Assembly: GCA_024742485.1 (NCBI GenBank)
Contig: JANSYK010000002.1
Location: 496,001 to 560,000, forward strand
Origin: Alphaproteobacteria bacterium
GTDB lineage: Bacteria; Pseudomonadota; Alphaproteobacteria; Rhizobiales; Rhizobiaceae
Length of the DNA: 64,000 nt
Direction of reading: 5' to 3'
Shown here: positions 44,824 to 54,886 of the stretch, piece by piece
How the letters are laid out: each line of letters begins with the position of its first letter
Numbering within the stretch: the first letter of the stretch is position 1
Notes under the pieces: generated by a model
What the model saw: only the letters and a program-made list of their open reading frames with translations
Told to the model about the DNA's origin: nothing
The model's database searches: none
Program-made: the position numbers and the translations under genes

Positions 44824-44996
44824 GGTGATTCCCGTCTGCTCTTGTGCTGCCGGCTTCGACATAATGGCTGAAAGCGTATCCGTCCAGCGCCCGGCATTTC
44901 GTTCCGTTTTTGTTCTTGTGGCCTGATCGCCCATGGTGTATGAAGAAACAAGAACACCCATAGGCTGTGGCTGTGGGCTGAGGACGGGAGTTGCAG

Positions 44997-46529
44997 ATGG
45001 TATCGCGTGTCCGCACGGTTTCGTTTCAGGGGATCAGCGCCGTGCCTGTGGATGTGCAGGTGATGGTTGCGCCCGGCAAGATCGGGATGCAGATCGTCGG
45101 CTTGCCGGACAAGGCAGTTGCCGAAAGCCGCGAACGGGTTCAGGCCGCACTACACGCGTCCGGCCTGTCCCTGCCGCCCAAGAAGGTGACGGTCAATCTG
45201 GCGCCGGCTGACTTGCCGAAGGAGGGCAGTCATTTCGACTTGCCCATTGCTCTTGGCCTGATGGCGGCACTGGGCGCCGTTCCAGCCGACGCATTGGCCG
45301 GATATGTGGTGCTGGGCGAGCTTTCGCTGGATGGCACCATCGCGCCGGTGGCCGGTATCCTGCCGGCCGCGATTGCTGCGAATGCGGAAGGCAAGGGCCT
45401 GATCTGCCCGGCAGATTGCGGTTCCGAAGCGGCCTGGGCAAGTGCTGATCTTGATATTCTGGCACCACGCAGCCTGATTGCCATGGCCAATCATTTTCGC
45501 GGAAATCAGGTCCTGTCGCGGCCCGAGCCGGCGATGCGAAAGGCCGCCGAGCCATTTCCCGACCTCGCCGATATCAAGGGGCAGGAATCCGCCCGCCGGG
45601 CGCTGGAAGTTGCAGCAGCCGGCGCGCACAATCTTCTCATGTCGGGTCCGCCCGGATCCGGCAAATCCATGCTGGCGGCCAGATTGCCTTCGATCCTGCC
45701 GCCACTTTCGCCGCCCGAATTGCTGGAAGTCTCGATGATCCATTCCGTGGCCGGGCTTCTGTCCGGTGGTGAGTTGTCGGATCGACGCCCCTATCGTGCA
45801 CCCCATCATTCAGCGTCCATGGCAGCGATGGTCGGGGGCGGATTTCGCGCAAGGCCCGGCGAGGTGTCACTGGCCCACAACGGCGTGCTCTTTCTGGATG
45901 AATTCGCCGAGTTCACGCCGCAGGTGCTCGATTCCCTGCGCCAGCCGCTGGAGAGCGCCGAAAGTGTTATCGCCCGCGCCAATCACCACGTCAGTTACCC
46001 AGCCAATATTCAGCTTGTTGCGGCGATGAATCCGTGCCGCTGCGGTCGGGCGGGAGAACCGGGTCATGTTTGCGCCCGCGGCCGGCGCTGTCAGGCGGAT
46101 TACCAGGCGCGCATTTCGGGACCGTTGCTGGATCGCATCGATCTGCGCATCACCGTTCCCGCCGTGACCGCCACGGACCTTATCCGGCCTGGCGCCAGCG
46201 AATCCAGCGATGCCGTGGCGGCGCGTGTGGCCATGGCCCGTGAACGCCAGAAGGATCGCTACATGCGCCTTGGTCTTCCGGCCATCGTCGCCAATGCCCA
46301 TTGCCCAACGGCGGTCATCGAGGAGGTCGCCACGCCGGATGCTGCGGGTGCGGCACTGTTGCAAAGCGCTGCAGAACAGATGAAGTTTTCGGCACGCGGT
46401 TATCACCGGATTCTCAAGGTTGCCCGCACGCTTGCCGATCTCGATGGCGCCGACCGTATCGGTCGCCTGCATCTGGCCGAAGCCATTTCCTACCGGGTTG
46501 TCGGCGACGGGATGGCGATTGCTGCCTGA
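44997..46529 (+). CDS. YifB family Mg chelatase-like AAA+ ATPase
   Basis: ComM/YifB-type ATPase of 510 residues: an N-terminal Lon-protease-like S5 domain (about 1-165), an AAA+ Mg-chelatase core (about 185-395) with Walker A GPPGSGKS and Walker B LFLDEF, and a C-terminal domain (about 400-505). ComM in other bacteria is a hexameric helicase that aids branch migration during natural transformation, but most carriers are not known to be competent. The ATG at 44997 follows GGGAG at six bases; a TTG two codons earlier is possible. Confidence 0.93.
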   Translation: MVSRVRTVSFQGISAVPVDVQVMVAPGKIGMQIVGLPDKAVAESRERVQAALHASGLSLPPKKVTVNLAPADLPKEGSHFDLPIALGLMAALGAVPADALAGYVVLGELSLDGTIAPVAGILPAAIAANAEGKGLICPADCGSEAAWASADLDILAPRSLIAMANHFRGNQVLSRPEPAMRKAAEPFPDLADIKGQESARRALEVAAAGAHNLLMSGPPGSGKSMLAARLPSILPPLSPPELLEVSMIHSVAGLLSGGELSDRRPYRAPHHSASMAAMVGGGFRARPGEVSLAHNGVLFLDEFAEFTPQVLDSLRQPLESAESVIARANHHVSYPANIQLVAAMNPCRCGRAGEPGHVCARGRRCQADYQARISGPLLDRIDLRITVPAVTATDLIRPGASESSDAVAARVAMARERQKDRYMRLGLPAIVANAHCPTAVIEEVATPDAAGAALLQSAAEQMKFSARGYHRILKVARTLADLDGADRIGRLHLAEAISYRVVGDGMAIAA

Positions 46530-46595
46530 CGGTCCGGTGATCCGTTCGCAGATCCGACGCGTATATGCTTTCATGTCTGGTAGAAGGAGGGGTCC

Positions 46596-47072
46596 ATGAC
46601 ACGATCGCATTTTTCACTGGCAGGGTTCGCTGCCGTTTTCATGCTGTTTCTGACAGGCTTTGCCGCCAATGCCGAAACACGTGGACCCGACCCTGCGCTG
46701 ACACCGGAACAGGTTGTCGATATCCAGCTTCAGGCGCTGCAATTCAATGACAGCCCGACACCGAATGCCGGTATTGCCCAGACATTTGCCCTGGCTCATC
46801 CGTCGAACAAACGGGTGACCGGGCCCCTGCCGCGGTTTGAACGGATGATCCGGACCCCGGCCTATGCGCCGCTGATCGGGCATGTGGCCCATGAGATCGA
46901 GCGCCTTGCCGGCGATGAATCCGTCGTGCAGTTCAAGGTGGTTGTTGACCTGCCGAACGGCAAGACCCTGCAATATCTCTGGGAGGTCAAGCGGGTCCTC
47001 GAAGGTCCGGATCAGGGCGCCTGGTTGACCACGAAAGTCTCGGCGCCCGTCCCCGGTGGACAGTCCATCTGA
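46596..47072 (+). CDS. DUF4864 family exported protein
   Basis: Protein of 158 residues with a signal peptide (about 1-26) and one DUF4864 domain. Conserved features visible are VVDIQLQALQFND near residue 42, FALAHPSNKRVTGPLPRFERM in the middle, and a C-terminal YLWEVKRV strand. Its function is not known. A strong AGGAGG precedes the ATG. It lies 66 bp after yifB on the same strand and converges on cysK; repeat copy B fills the 110-bp gap. Confidence 0.88.
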   Translation: MTRSHFSLAGFAAVFMLFLTGFAANAETRGPDPALTPEQVVDIQLQALQFNDSPTPNAGIAQTFALAHPSNKRVTGPLPRFERMIRTPAYAPLIGHVAHEIERLAGDESVVQFKVVVDLPNGKTLQYLWEVKRVLEGPDQGAWLTTKVSAPVPGGQSI

Positions 47073-47081
47073 TCGGGTATT

Positions 47082-47186
47082 CTGGACCGTTTCGCGTCAT
47101 GTCAGAAACGGGACAACGGTGCCGGACCTTGATTGCGTGGATACATTCAGGTTTTGCCGATTCCGTCAAAACCTGAATTGCTCTAC
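47082..47186. repeat. Dispersed palindromic repeat, copy B
   Basis: About 105 bp, colinear with copy A at 34419-34522, with both hairpins intact (arms CCGTTTC/GAAACGG and TTCAGGTTTTG/CAAAACCTGAA). It occupies the whole gap between two convergent genes, and on the minus strand its end TAGAGCAATTC supplies the TAG stop codon of cysK (47183-47185). It probably works as a bidirectional transcription terminator or 3'-end stabiliser here. Confidence 0.9.
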
Positions 47187-48154
47187 GCGCCGAGCCCTTC
47201 GAACAGCGCCGTCGAGAGGTACCGCTCGGCGAAGGAAGGGATGATCACAACGATCATCTTGCCGGCATTTTCCTCGCGCTGTCCGACTTCAATGGCGGCG
47301 CTGAGTGCCGCGCCGGAGGATATGCCGACCGGCAGCCCCTCAAGGCGGGCAACGAGCCGTGCCGTTTCGAAGGATGCTTCGTTGGTTGCGGTCACCACTT
47401 CATCGTAAACATCCCGGTCGAGAATGGCCGGTGCGAATCCGGCGCCGATCCCCTGGATCTTGTGCGGTGAGTGTTCTCCGCCCGACAGGATGGGTGAGTC
47501 GGCCGGTTCGACCGCGACAACCCGAACACCTGGCTTGCGGGCCTTCAACACCTGCCCGGTGCCGGTGATCGTACCGCCCGTCCCGATACCTGAAACCAGG
47601 ATATCGACCTGGCCCTTTGTGTCGTTCCAGATTTCTTCGGCGGTGGTGTCCCTGTGAATCTGCGGATTGGCCGGGTTTTCGAATTGCTGCGGGATAACGG
47701 CGCCTGGGATCTCCGCCGCCAGCTGCTCGGCCCTCGCAATCGCGCCCTTCATGCCCTTTGCCGCTTCCGTCAGCACCAGCTCCGCACCCAGAAGCGCCAG
47801 CATCTTGCGGCGTTCGACCGACATGGAGTCTGGCATGGTCAGGATCAGACGATACCCCTTCGCCGCTGCCGCGAACGCCAGCGCAATACCGGTATTGCCG
47901 GAGGTCGGCTCAACCAGGACGGATTTACCGGGTTCGATCCGCCCGTCCGCCTCCAGGGCTTCGATCATGGCAACACCGATTCGATCCTTGACACTGGCAA
48001 TCGGATTGAAGAATTCCAGTTTTGCGAGCAATTGCGCCTTGACGCCCTTAGCCGCAGCCAGCTTGTCGAGCCGGACGATCGGTGTGTCGCCGATGGTTTC
48101 CGTGATTGATCCGAAGATACGCCCGCGTCCGGCGGGCTGTGGGGTTGTGGACAT
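47183..48154 (-). CDS. cysK: Cysteine synthase A
   Basis: O-acetylserine sulfhydrylase (EC 2.5.1.47), a PLP enzyme of 323 residues making L-cysteine from O-acetylserine and sulfide. The Schiff-base lysine is in [12 protein letters not shown], the substrate loop is EPTSGNTG, and the PLP-phosphate loop is [11 protein letters not shown]. The start at 48154 follows TAGGAGC; 30 further upstream codons in frame are not conserved. It is monocistronic by appearance, with dut on the same strand 247 bp upstream. No cysteine-regulon gene is nearby. Confidence 0.95.
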   Translation of the reverse strand: MSTTPQPAGRGRIFGSITETIGDTPIVRLDKLAAAKGVKAQLLAKLEFFNPIASVKDRIGVAMIEALEADGRIEPGKSVLVEPTSGNTGIALAFAAAAKGYRLILTMPDSMSVERRKMLALLGAELVLTEAAKGMKGAIARAEQLAAEIPGAVIPQQFENPANPQIHRDTTAEEIWNDTKGQVDILVSGIGTGGTITGTGQVLKARKPGVRVVAVEPADSPILSGGEHSPHKIQGIGAGFAPAILDRDVYDEVVTATNEASFETARLVARLEGLPVGISSGAALSAAIEVGQREENAGKMIVVIIPSFAERYLSTALFEGLGA

Positions 48155-48401
48155 TGGTCTGCTCCTAATGGGTTCGCTGAACGGAGTCCAAGAAATCGCA
48201 ATGTCACGTGATCCGAAGAGGTGAACATTGCAGGGCTTGATCAAAGATAGGGATGTGGCGTTCGCTTCACCAGTGCACCACCATATGCAACCGCACTTTT
48301 CTTAGGAAAAATATCCGAAACAGGGAAAATCAGGAAATAAAATACTATCAGATGATCAAAATCGGAGAGCAGCCAGAAAAATCGCCCCTGATGTTGACGT
48401 G

Positions 48402-48902
48402 TCAGGACTGTCCGGTGGATCCAAATCCACCCGAGCCGCGTGCCGTATCATCGGCAAGCGCCCGTTCCTCGATCGTCGCCTGAACAACCGGCGCAACGAT
48501 CATCTGAGCGATCCGCATGCCGCGTTTGATGACAAATGTCTCTTCGCCAAGATTGACCAGCAGCACCTGTACCTCTCCGCGATAGTCGCTGTCGATGGTG
48601 CCGGGTGTGTTCAGACAGGTGATGCCGTGTTTCAGCGCCAGCCCCGAGCGGGGTCGGATTTGCGCCTCATAGCCCTCCGGAATCTCGAAAACGAACCCGG
48701 TTGGAACGAGGATCCGCTTTCCCGGTGCGAGCATGACCGGTCTGTCCTGGCCATTGGCGGCCCGCAGGTCCATGCCGGCTGCCCCCTCGGTCTCATAGGC
48801 CGGAAGCGGCAGTTCGCTGCCATTGGGCAGTCGAACAAGGCCGATCACTGGCGATGACCCGGCAATCTGTCCGAAGCTGATACGTCCAGTTTCATTGCTC
48901 AT
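48402..48902 (-). CDS. dut: dUTP diphosphatase
   Basis: Trimeric dUTPase (EC 3.6.1.23) of 166 residues, converting dUTP to dUMP and so keeping uracil out of DNA. All five motifs are present: [40 protein letters not shown] and the C-terminal [10 protein letters not shown]. It is divergent from prfC with 92 bp between starts. In many rhizobia dut directly follows coaBC; here seven other genes lie in between. Confidence 0.95.
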   Translation of the reverse strand: MSNETGRISFGQIAGSSPVIGLVRLPNGSELPLPAYETEGAAGMDLRAANGQDRPVMLAPGKRILVPTGFVFEIPEGYEAQIRPRSGLALKHGITCLNTPGTIDSDYRGEVQVLLVNLGEETFVIKRGMRIAQMIVAPVVQATIEERALADDTARGSGGFGSTGQS

Positions 48903-48994
48903 GCCCTACTCTTGAGGGCTTTCGCACGCGGGTCAATTGCAAGCGGCAGAAACAGCGGCTAGAAGACCTGCAATTCAACAGGATTCTCATCCCG

Positions 48995-50584
48995 ATGGCA
49001 GAAAATCTGGCCGAGGCGGTATCCCGCCGCCGTACCTTTGCAATCATCTCGCATCCGGATGCGGGCAAGACGACGCTGACTGAAAAGCTGTTGCTGTTCG
49101 GCGGCGCCATCCAGCTCGCCGGTGAAGTCAAGGCCAAGAAGGACCGGATCCAGACCCGCTCAGACTGGATGAAAATCGAGCGCGATCGCGGCATTTCCGT
49201 CGTCACCTCGGTGATGACCTTTGAATATGACGGTCACGTTTTCAATCTGCTGGATACGCCGGGCCATGAGGACTTTGCAGATGATACCTATCGCACATTG
49301 ACCGCCGTTGATGCGGCGATCATGGTCATTGACGCCGCCAAGGGAATCGAACCGCGCACTCTCAAGCTCTTTGAGGTCTGCCGCCTGCGCGACATTCCGA
49401 TTGTCACCTTCGTCAACAAGATGGACCGTGAGGCCCGCGATCCGTTCGAAATTCTCGACGAGATCGAGGACAAGCTGGCGCTGGATACTGCGCCGATGAC
49501 GTGGCCCATCGGACAGGGCCGCACCTTTGCCGGCACCTATCATCTGGCCGACAATGCCGTGCGCCGACAGGACAGCGAGGAGACCGCCACGCCGGTGAAC
49601 GGACCGCAATCGGAACACGCCAGTGGTCTGTTGCCGGAAAATGACCGCGAGGCCTTCATCGAGGAAGTATCACTGGCGATCGAAGCCTGCCGGCCGTTTG
49701 ACCTGGAGGCCTTTCGGGAAGGCCATCTTTCACCGGTCTATTTCGGATCGGCCCTGCGCAATTACGGTGTACGCGATCTGATCAATGCGCTGGGCAAATA
49801 TGCACCGTCTCCGCGTGCCCAGCAGGCCGACACCCGGCTTGTCAGCGCGACCGACGACAAGATGACCGCCTTCGTTTTCAAGATACAGGCCAATATGGAC
49901 CCCAATCACCGAGACCGCATCGCCTTTGTCCGTGTCTGTTCGGGCCGCCTGCAGCGGGGCATGAAGGCGCGCCTGTCCCGCACCGGCAAGACGCTGGGCC
50001 TTTCGGCACCGCAGTTCTTCTTTGCCCATCAGCGCCAGCTGGCCGATGATGCCTATGCCGGCGATGTCGTCGGCATTCCCAATCACGGCACGTTGCGGAT
50101 CGGCGATACATTGACCGAAGGCGAAGACATCGTCTTTCAGGGCGTGCCGAACTTCGCGCCGGAGATTTTGCGCCGGGTTCGCCTGGAAGACGCGATGAAG
50201 GCCAAGAAGCTGAAGGAAGCGCTCCAGCAGATGGCGGAGGAGGGTGTTGTTCAGCTGTTTTCCCCGGAGGACGGCTCACCGGCGATTGTTGGCGTTATCG
50301 GTGCCTTGCAGCTCGACGTGCTGAAAGAACGCCTGCGCAGTGAATACGGTCTGCCGGTCAGCTTCGAGACCGCACGGTTCAACCTGTGTCGCTGGATATC
50401 GGCCGATGCGGAGGCTGATGTCGACAAATTCATCGACGCCAAGCGCGGCGATATTGCGCGCGATCTTGACGGGGATGCGGTCTTCATGGCTTCCGACGGA
50501 TTTTCGCTCAATTACGAGGCGGAGCGCTGGCCGGCAATCAAATTTGCCCACGTGAAGGAATATCACGCTGCAAAGGCGGCCTGA
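48995..50584 (+). CDS. prfC: Peptide chain release factor 3
   Basis: Translational GTPase of 529 residues that recycles RF1/RF2 from the ribosome after peptide release. The G domain shows G1 HPDAGKTT, the switch region with DRGISV, G3 DTPGHEDF and G4 NKMDR; domain II and the RF3-specific C-terminal domain follow in full length. The ATG at 48995 gives the expected N-terminus (MAENLAEAVSRRRTFAIISH). RF3 is patchily distributed in alphaproteobacteria, so its position between dut and a cyclase gene is of some interest. Confidence 0.95.
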   Translation: MAENLAEAVSRRRTFAIISHPDAGKTTLTEKLLLFGGAIQLAGEVKAKKDRIQTRSDWMKIERDRGISVVTSVMTFEYDGHVFNLLDTPGHEDFADDTYRTLTAVDAAIMVIDAAKGIEPRTLKLFEVCRLRDIPIVTFVNKMDREARDPFEILDEIEDKLALDTAPMTWPIGQGRTFAGTYHLADNAVRRQDSEETATPVNGPQSEHASGLLPENDREAFIEEVSLAIEACRPFDLEAFREGHLSPVYFGSALRNYGVRDLINALGKYAPSPRAQQADTRLVSATDDKMTAFVFKIQANMDPNHRDRIAFVRVCSGRLQRGMKARLSRTGKTLGLSAPQFFFAHQRQLADDAYAGDVVGIPNHGTLRIGDTLTEGEDIVFQGVPNFAPEILRRVRLEDAMKAKKLKEALQQMAEEGVVQLFSPEDGSPAIVGVIGALQLDVLKERLRSEYGLPVSFETARFNLCRWISADAEADVDKFIDAKRGDIARDLDGDAVFMASDGFSLNYEAERWPAIKFAHVKEYHAAKAA

Positions 50585-50709
50585 CCCGGATGCGCCAGTC
50601 GTTTTACAGGCTAGCGAATTGAATCCTACTTATTTTTAACATTCGGTCATGCGCTTTCGCGTTAGGATGATCATATCAGGGGGTGTGCGGAAACGGGGAT
50701 GATAATTCC

Positions 50710-52539
50710 ATGAAAATTCCACACAAGATCTTCGGCGTCGCCATTTTGGTCTTCGTCTTGATGGGTTCATCCATTCTCTATTCGACCTACAAGCTCTATC
50801 AGGTGAGCAAAGAGGTCACCGACCTGGCGGAAATCTTCATACCGCTATCCGATCAGATTGCCGAAATCGACCTGCAGATTGCCCAACAGGAGTTGCATGT
50901 CGAGCGGCTCGAAAAACACCTGACCACCGTCAAGCTGATCGACGAAGAGTTGCGAGAACTCGATAGCGGGCTCGTTCCCGAACATCTGTCGACCGGATCA
51001 GAGCCCTTGTCCGTCAAGCGCAAGCGGCTGGAGACCGAGCGAACAGCGCTCCGGGAAAAGATTGCCAGGGAGGAAGAAGATTTCGTGAGCCGCGAGGCCA
51101 ATGTCGACGCGGCGATCAAGAGCGCCGAGGCGATTGTCGCCGAAGCGGTTGACGCGTCCGCCACCATCGAGGGGCAAAACACGCTGAAAACCCTCCTTCC
51201 GTTGCTGCAATCCGTCGACCAGCAGCACTCCAATCTCCACGCCCAGATGACCCTTCTGATCACCGCGTTCAGGCAGGACAGCCCGATGCTGTTCGAGTTG
51301 GAGCAGCTGATCGAGGAAGAAGAGGATCAGCTGGCGCAAAACATGAAGGCAACCTGGGAGCGCATTGCCCATTTCACGGAGAACGCCGCGCTTCAGGCAG
51401 AAGAACATGAGCGCCAGGCGCTGATCGTCAATATTGTTCTGGCTGCCGTGTCAGGCGTTCTGGCCCTGCTGCTTTCCGGGCTGGTCATCAGGGGCATGCT
51501 TCAACCGCTGCGACGCCTGATGGACGGCACAAGCGAGGTCGAGGCCGGGGACCTTTCCGGGGAGATCATTGCCGGAACCCGCGACGAGATCGGAGATCTC
51601 ACCCGCAGCTTCAACAACATGGTACTGGAGCTGCGCAAAACCGAGGAGATCAAGGACAAATTCGGTCAATATGTCGATCCGCGGGTGGTTTCCGGCCTGA
51701 TCGGCGATCCGAACATGGAACTGGTCAATGGTGAAAAGAAGGTCGCTTCGGTTTTCTTTGCGGATTTTGCCAATTTCACCGGGATATCCGAACGTTTCAC
51801 ACCTGGCGGGCTGGTCAAGCTCATCAACCGCTATCTTGCCATCATGTCGGAACCGGTGACACGCCATCATGGTCTGATCGACAAATATATCGGCGACGCC
51901 ATCATGGCCTTCTGGGCGCCGCCATTCTGCACAGATGGCGATCAGGCATCGCTGGCCGTCACGGCGGCGCTGGAGGATAATGCTCTCATCGAACAGTTCC
52001 GCGCCGAATTGCCCGATTTGATGGGGCTGCGCAAGGACCTGCCCGAAATCGGCATGCGCATCGGCATCGCGACTGGTGAAGCGGTGGTCGGATCCATCGG
52101 ATCGGAAAGGACCAAGAACTACACCGTGATCGGTGACACCGTGAATCTCGGCTCGCGACTGGAAGGTGCCAACAAGGTCTATGGGACCGACATTCTGGTC
52201 TGCAAGCGCACCTATGAAATGGCGTCGGCATCATTCGAGTTTCGAAAGATCGATGATCTGATTGTTGCCGGCAAAACCGAACCGGTATCGATCTACGAGC
52301 CGCTCGGAGCCGTCGGTGCCGTTCCGGATCAACAGATCGCCTATCGGGATCAGTTCGAGCAGGCGCTAGCCGCCTTTCATGCCGGCGATTGGAGTCGTGC
52401 CGCGTCCGGATTCATCGAATGCCGAAAGGCCAATGACAGGGACCGGGCAACGGAAACCTATGTCCGGCGGCTGGCCTTGATCAAGCGCCATGGTGCGCCG
52501 GCCGATTGGGACGGTGTCTGGCGCCTGGACAGCAAATAG
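50710..52539 (+). CDS. HAMP-domain adenylate cyclase
   Basis: Membrane cyclase of 609 residues: a membrane segment (about 7-28), a long coiled-coil-rich periplasmic sensor (about 35-235), a second membrane segment (about 240-262), a HAMP domain (about 262-315) and a class III cyclase domain (about 340-520). Metal ligands Asp352 (FADFANFT) and Asp396 (GDAIMAF), the ATP-selecting Lys of IDKYIGD and Asp of VIGDTVN, and the transition-state Arg of GSRLEG are all present, so it should be active. About 85 C-terminal residues are TPR-like. The ligand is unknown. It is the second adenylate cyclase in this window. Confidence 0.92.
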   Translation: MKIPHKIFGVAILVFVLMGSSILYSTYKLYQVSKEVTDLAEIFIPLSDQIAEIDLQIAQQELHVERLEKHLTTVKLIDEELRELDSGLVPEHLSTGSEPLSVKRKRLETERTALREKIAREEEDFVSREANVDAAIKSAEAIVAEAVDASATIEGQNTLKTLLPLLQSVDQQHSNLHAQMTLLITAFRQDSPMLFELEQLIEEEEDQLAQNMKATWERIAHFTENAALQAEEHERQALIVNIVLAAVSGVLALLLSGLVIRGMLQPLRRLMDGTSEVEAGDLSGEIIAGTRDEIGDLTRSFNNMVLELRKTEEIKDKFGQYVDPRVVSGLIGDPNMELVNGEKKVASVFFADFANFTGISERFTPGGLVKLINRYLAIMSEPVTRHHGLIDKYIGDAIMAFWAPPFCTDGDQASLAVTAALEDNALIEQFRAELPDLMGLRKDLPEIGMRIGIATGEAVVGSIGSERTKNYTVIGDTVNLGSRLEGANKVYGTDILVCKRTYEMASASFEFRKIDDLIVAGKTEPVSIYEPLGAVGAVPDQQIAYRDQFEQALAAFHAGDWSRAASGFIECRKANDRDRATETYVRRLALIKRHGAPADWDGVWRLDSK

Positions 52540-52603
52540 GTCCAAGGCCTCTCGCCGCGGATCGCCAGAGTGGCGGGGCGCGCCAAGCCCGGACCAAAAA
52601 GCA

Positions 52604-53725
52604 TCACGAGAGGGCGGCAAGCCCTTTTTCGACCGATTGCAACAACGGTGCGCTGGGCTCGCATCCGAGCGACAGACGCAAGAACCCGTCCGGCACATCG
52701 TCGCCCCATCTTGCCCGCCGGTCAGCCGAGCTGTGCAGCCCGCCAAAACTGGTGGTTGGAATGAAAACGCCTGACGTTTCGACAAAGCGGCTGGCACGTC
52801 CCGCATCGGCAAATGTGACGCCGATCAAAAAGCCGGGGCTGGACATTTGTTGCCCCGCCAGGGCAAAGGCTGGATCATCTGCAAGACCGGGATAGCGAAC
52901 GGACACGACGGATGCATGGTCTTTCAGCAGCGCTGCCACCCGACCGGCATTGGCAGCCATTCGCTCCAGCCTGATGTCCAGCGTCTCGAGCCCGCGCACC
53001 AGCAGCCAGGCATCAAACGCCCCGGGAATGGCACCGGCCAGCGTCCGTGCCCGGTGAACACGGTCCATGAGGTCATCATCGCGTGAAGACACATGCCCGA
53101 GCAACAGGTCCGAGTGACCGGCCGCCGCCTTGGTATCGGAAGAGATGACGATGTCGGCGCCAAGATCAAGCGGCTGCTGGGTCAGGGCGGTACAGACGGT
53201 ATTGTCGACCGCAAGAAGGCAATCGGCCTTTTGGCAACGCCTGGCAAACGCTGCCAGATCGATGACATCGAGATTGGGATTTGTCGGCGTTTCGAGAATT
53301 GCCAGCCGGACGCCATCAAGGGCCGCATCCATGATCTGTGCGGCCGGGCAGGTCACCATTTCCACATTGTAGGCCGAAAAAATCTCGGCCAGCATGTGTC
53401 TGACCGCGTAGTATCCGTCGCCGAGCACCAGCACCGTGTCGCCTGATTTGATTGTGGCCAGGATGGTGGCGCTGTAGGCGGCCATACCGGACGAGAAGAG
53501 GTGCGTTCGAGCATCCTCCAGAAGGGCGAGCCGCGCCTCTGCGGCCTGGACGGTCGGATTGGCTACTCGGCCATAAACCCGGTCCGGTTCCGGATCGTCA
53601 GGCAAATGAAAGATGCTGGCCGGCACCAACGGTTCGGCGATGCTGTCCCCCGGCCCGATTTGATGGGCGCGGTGGTGCAACATCGCAAAAAGCCGGCGGT
53701 CGATTTCCGTTGGGTTGAGCGACAT
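52604..53725 (-). CDS. Cys/Met-metabolism PLP enzyme (cystathionine gamma-lyase/synthase-like)
   Basis: PLP-dependent trans-sulfuration family enzyme of 373 residues. The family landmarks are YGRVANPTVQAAE, FSSGMAAYSA (PLP stacking region), ETPTNPNLD, and the Schiff-base lysine in SDTKAAAGHSD, followed by SLGCEPSAPLL near the C-terminus. It may cleave or form cystathionine or a related thioether; close rhizobial relatives are called cystathionine gamma-lyase. The neighbours (pirin, Lrp on the same strand upstream) do not identify the substrate. The Lrp-type regulator at 54887 could control it. Confidence 0.9.
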   Translation of the reverse strand: MSLNPTEIDRRLFAMLHHRAHQIGPGDSIAEPLVPASIFHLPDDPEPDRVYGRVANPTVQAAEARLALLEDARTHLFSSGMAAYSATILATIKSGDTVLVLGDGYYAVRHMLAEIFSAYNVEMVTCPAAQIMDAALDGVRLAILETPTNPNLDVIDLAAFARRCQKADCLLAVDNTVCTALTQQPLDLGADIVISSDTKAAAGHSDLLLGHVSSRDDDLMDRVHRARTLAGAIPGAFDAWLLVRGLETLDIRLERMAANAGRVAALLKDHASVVSVRYPGLADDPAFALAGQQMSSPGFLIGVTFADAGRASRFVETSGVFIPTTSFGGLHSSADRRARWGDDVPDGFLRLSLGCEPSAPLLQSVEKGLAALS

Positions 53726-53799
53726 GTCGTCCGTTCACTGTTCTTGCAATGGGACCACCGACCTATCCCGTTGGCCGTCCGGACGCAATGATGCCGCCT

Positions 53800-54705
53800 C
53801 TAACTCTTGATGAAGGTTCCGCTCTGCAGCTCGCGAACCGCCTGCATCAGCTCTTCACGGGTGTTCATGACGATCGGACCATGCCAGGCAACCGGCTCCT
53901 GGATCGGCTTGCCGCAGACCAGCAGAAACCGCATGCCCTCGTCACCCGCCTGGACGCAGACTTCATCACCCGTGTCGAAGACCACCAAAGTCCGGTTTCC
54001 GGACTGGTCGCGCAACAGGATCTCCTCTCCCCCCAACTCCTTCTCGGTCAATACACCGACCGGTCTCGAAGCGCCGGAGAACGAGCCGGAGCCAGCAAAG
54101 ATATAGGCAAACGCCGACCGGTAGGTATCGATCGGCAGTGATTTGCGTTTGCCTGGCGGCACCGAGATGTCAAGATAAAGCGGATCGGCGGAGACACCGT
54201 CCACCGGGCCGGATTTGCCCCAGAAGTCACCGCAAACGACACGCACCACCGTTCCGTCATCATCAATGACTTCTGGAATATCGGCGCCCTTGATATCCTG
54301 ATAGCGCGGATCCGTCATCTTCAACGAAGACGGCAGATTGGCCCAGAGCTGAAAGCCGTGCATGCGTCCATGGGTATCTCCCTGCGGCATTTCCTGATGC
54401 ATGATACCGCTGCCGGCTGTCATCCATTGCACATCGCCGGCCCCGAGCGTGCCGCGATTGCCAAGGCTGTCGCCGTGATCGACGGTCCCGGCCAGCACAT
54501 AGGTGATGGTCTCTATGCCGCGATGCGGGTGCCACGGAAATCCGGGCATGTAATCACGTGGATCGTCATTGCGAAAATCATCGAACAGCAAAAAGGGGTC
54601 GGCCAGTTCCGGCGCATCAAAGCCGAAGGCGCGGTGCAGCTTGACGCCGGCACCCTCCATGGTCGGAACAGCGGAAGACAAATGTTTGACCGGACGGATC
54701 GACAT
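53800..54705 (-). CDS. Pirin family protein
   Basis: Bicupin protein of 301 residues. The N-terminal cupin carries the metal-binding set in FPWHPHRGIETITY and SGIMHQEM (three His and one Glu); the C-terminal cupin (about 180-300) lacks a full set. Bacterial pirins include quercetinases and regulatory binding proteins, so the role here is open. AGGAGA precedes the ATG at 54705; the longer open frame upstream has no family similarity. It lies between the trans-sulfuration enzyme and the Lrp regulator, all on the minus strand. Confidence 0.92.
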   Translation of the reverse strand: MSIRPVKHLSSAVPTMEGAGVKLHRAFGFDAPELADPFLLFDDFRNDDPRDYMPGFPWHPHRGIETITYVLAGTVDHGDSLGNRGTLGAGDVQWMTAGSGIMHQEMPQGDTHGRMHGFQLWANLPSSLKMTDPRYQDIKGADIPEVIDDDGTVVRVVCGDFWGKSGPVDGVSADPLYLDISVPPGKRKSLPIDTYRSAFAYIFAGSGSFSGASRPVGVLTEKELGGEEILLRDQSGNRTLVVFDTGDEVCVQAGDEGMRFLLVCGKPIQEPVAWHGPIVMNTREELMQAVRELQSGTFIKS

Positions 54706-54886
54706 GGCGGTTCTCCTGTGTTGGCAACGCATATAGCAATCGCGACCGGCGGGAGAAGAAAAACCGGCGAAGACGCACCGTTCACAAAGGGGCGACAATG
54801 AACGACGGCTGGCTGACAAAGGAATTCCGAAGCCCATGCGGTTTTCAACTGGCTGACAATGTGTGATCGCTTCAGATCGGCATGTT

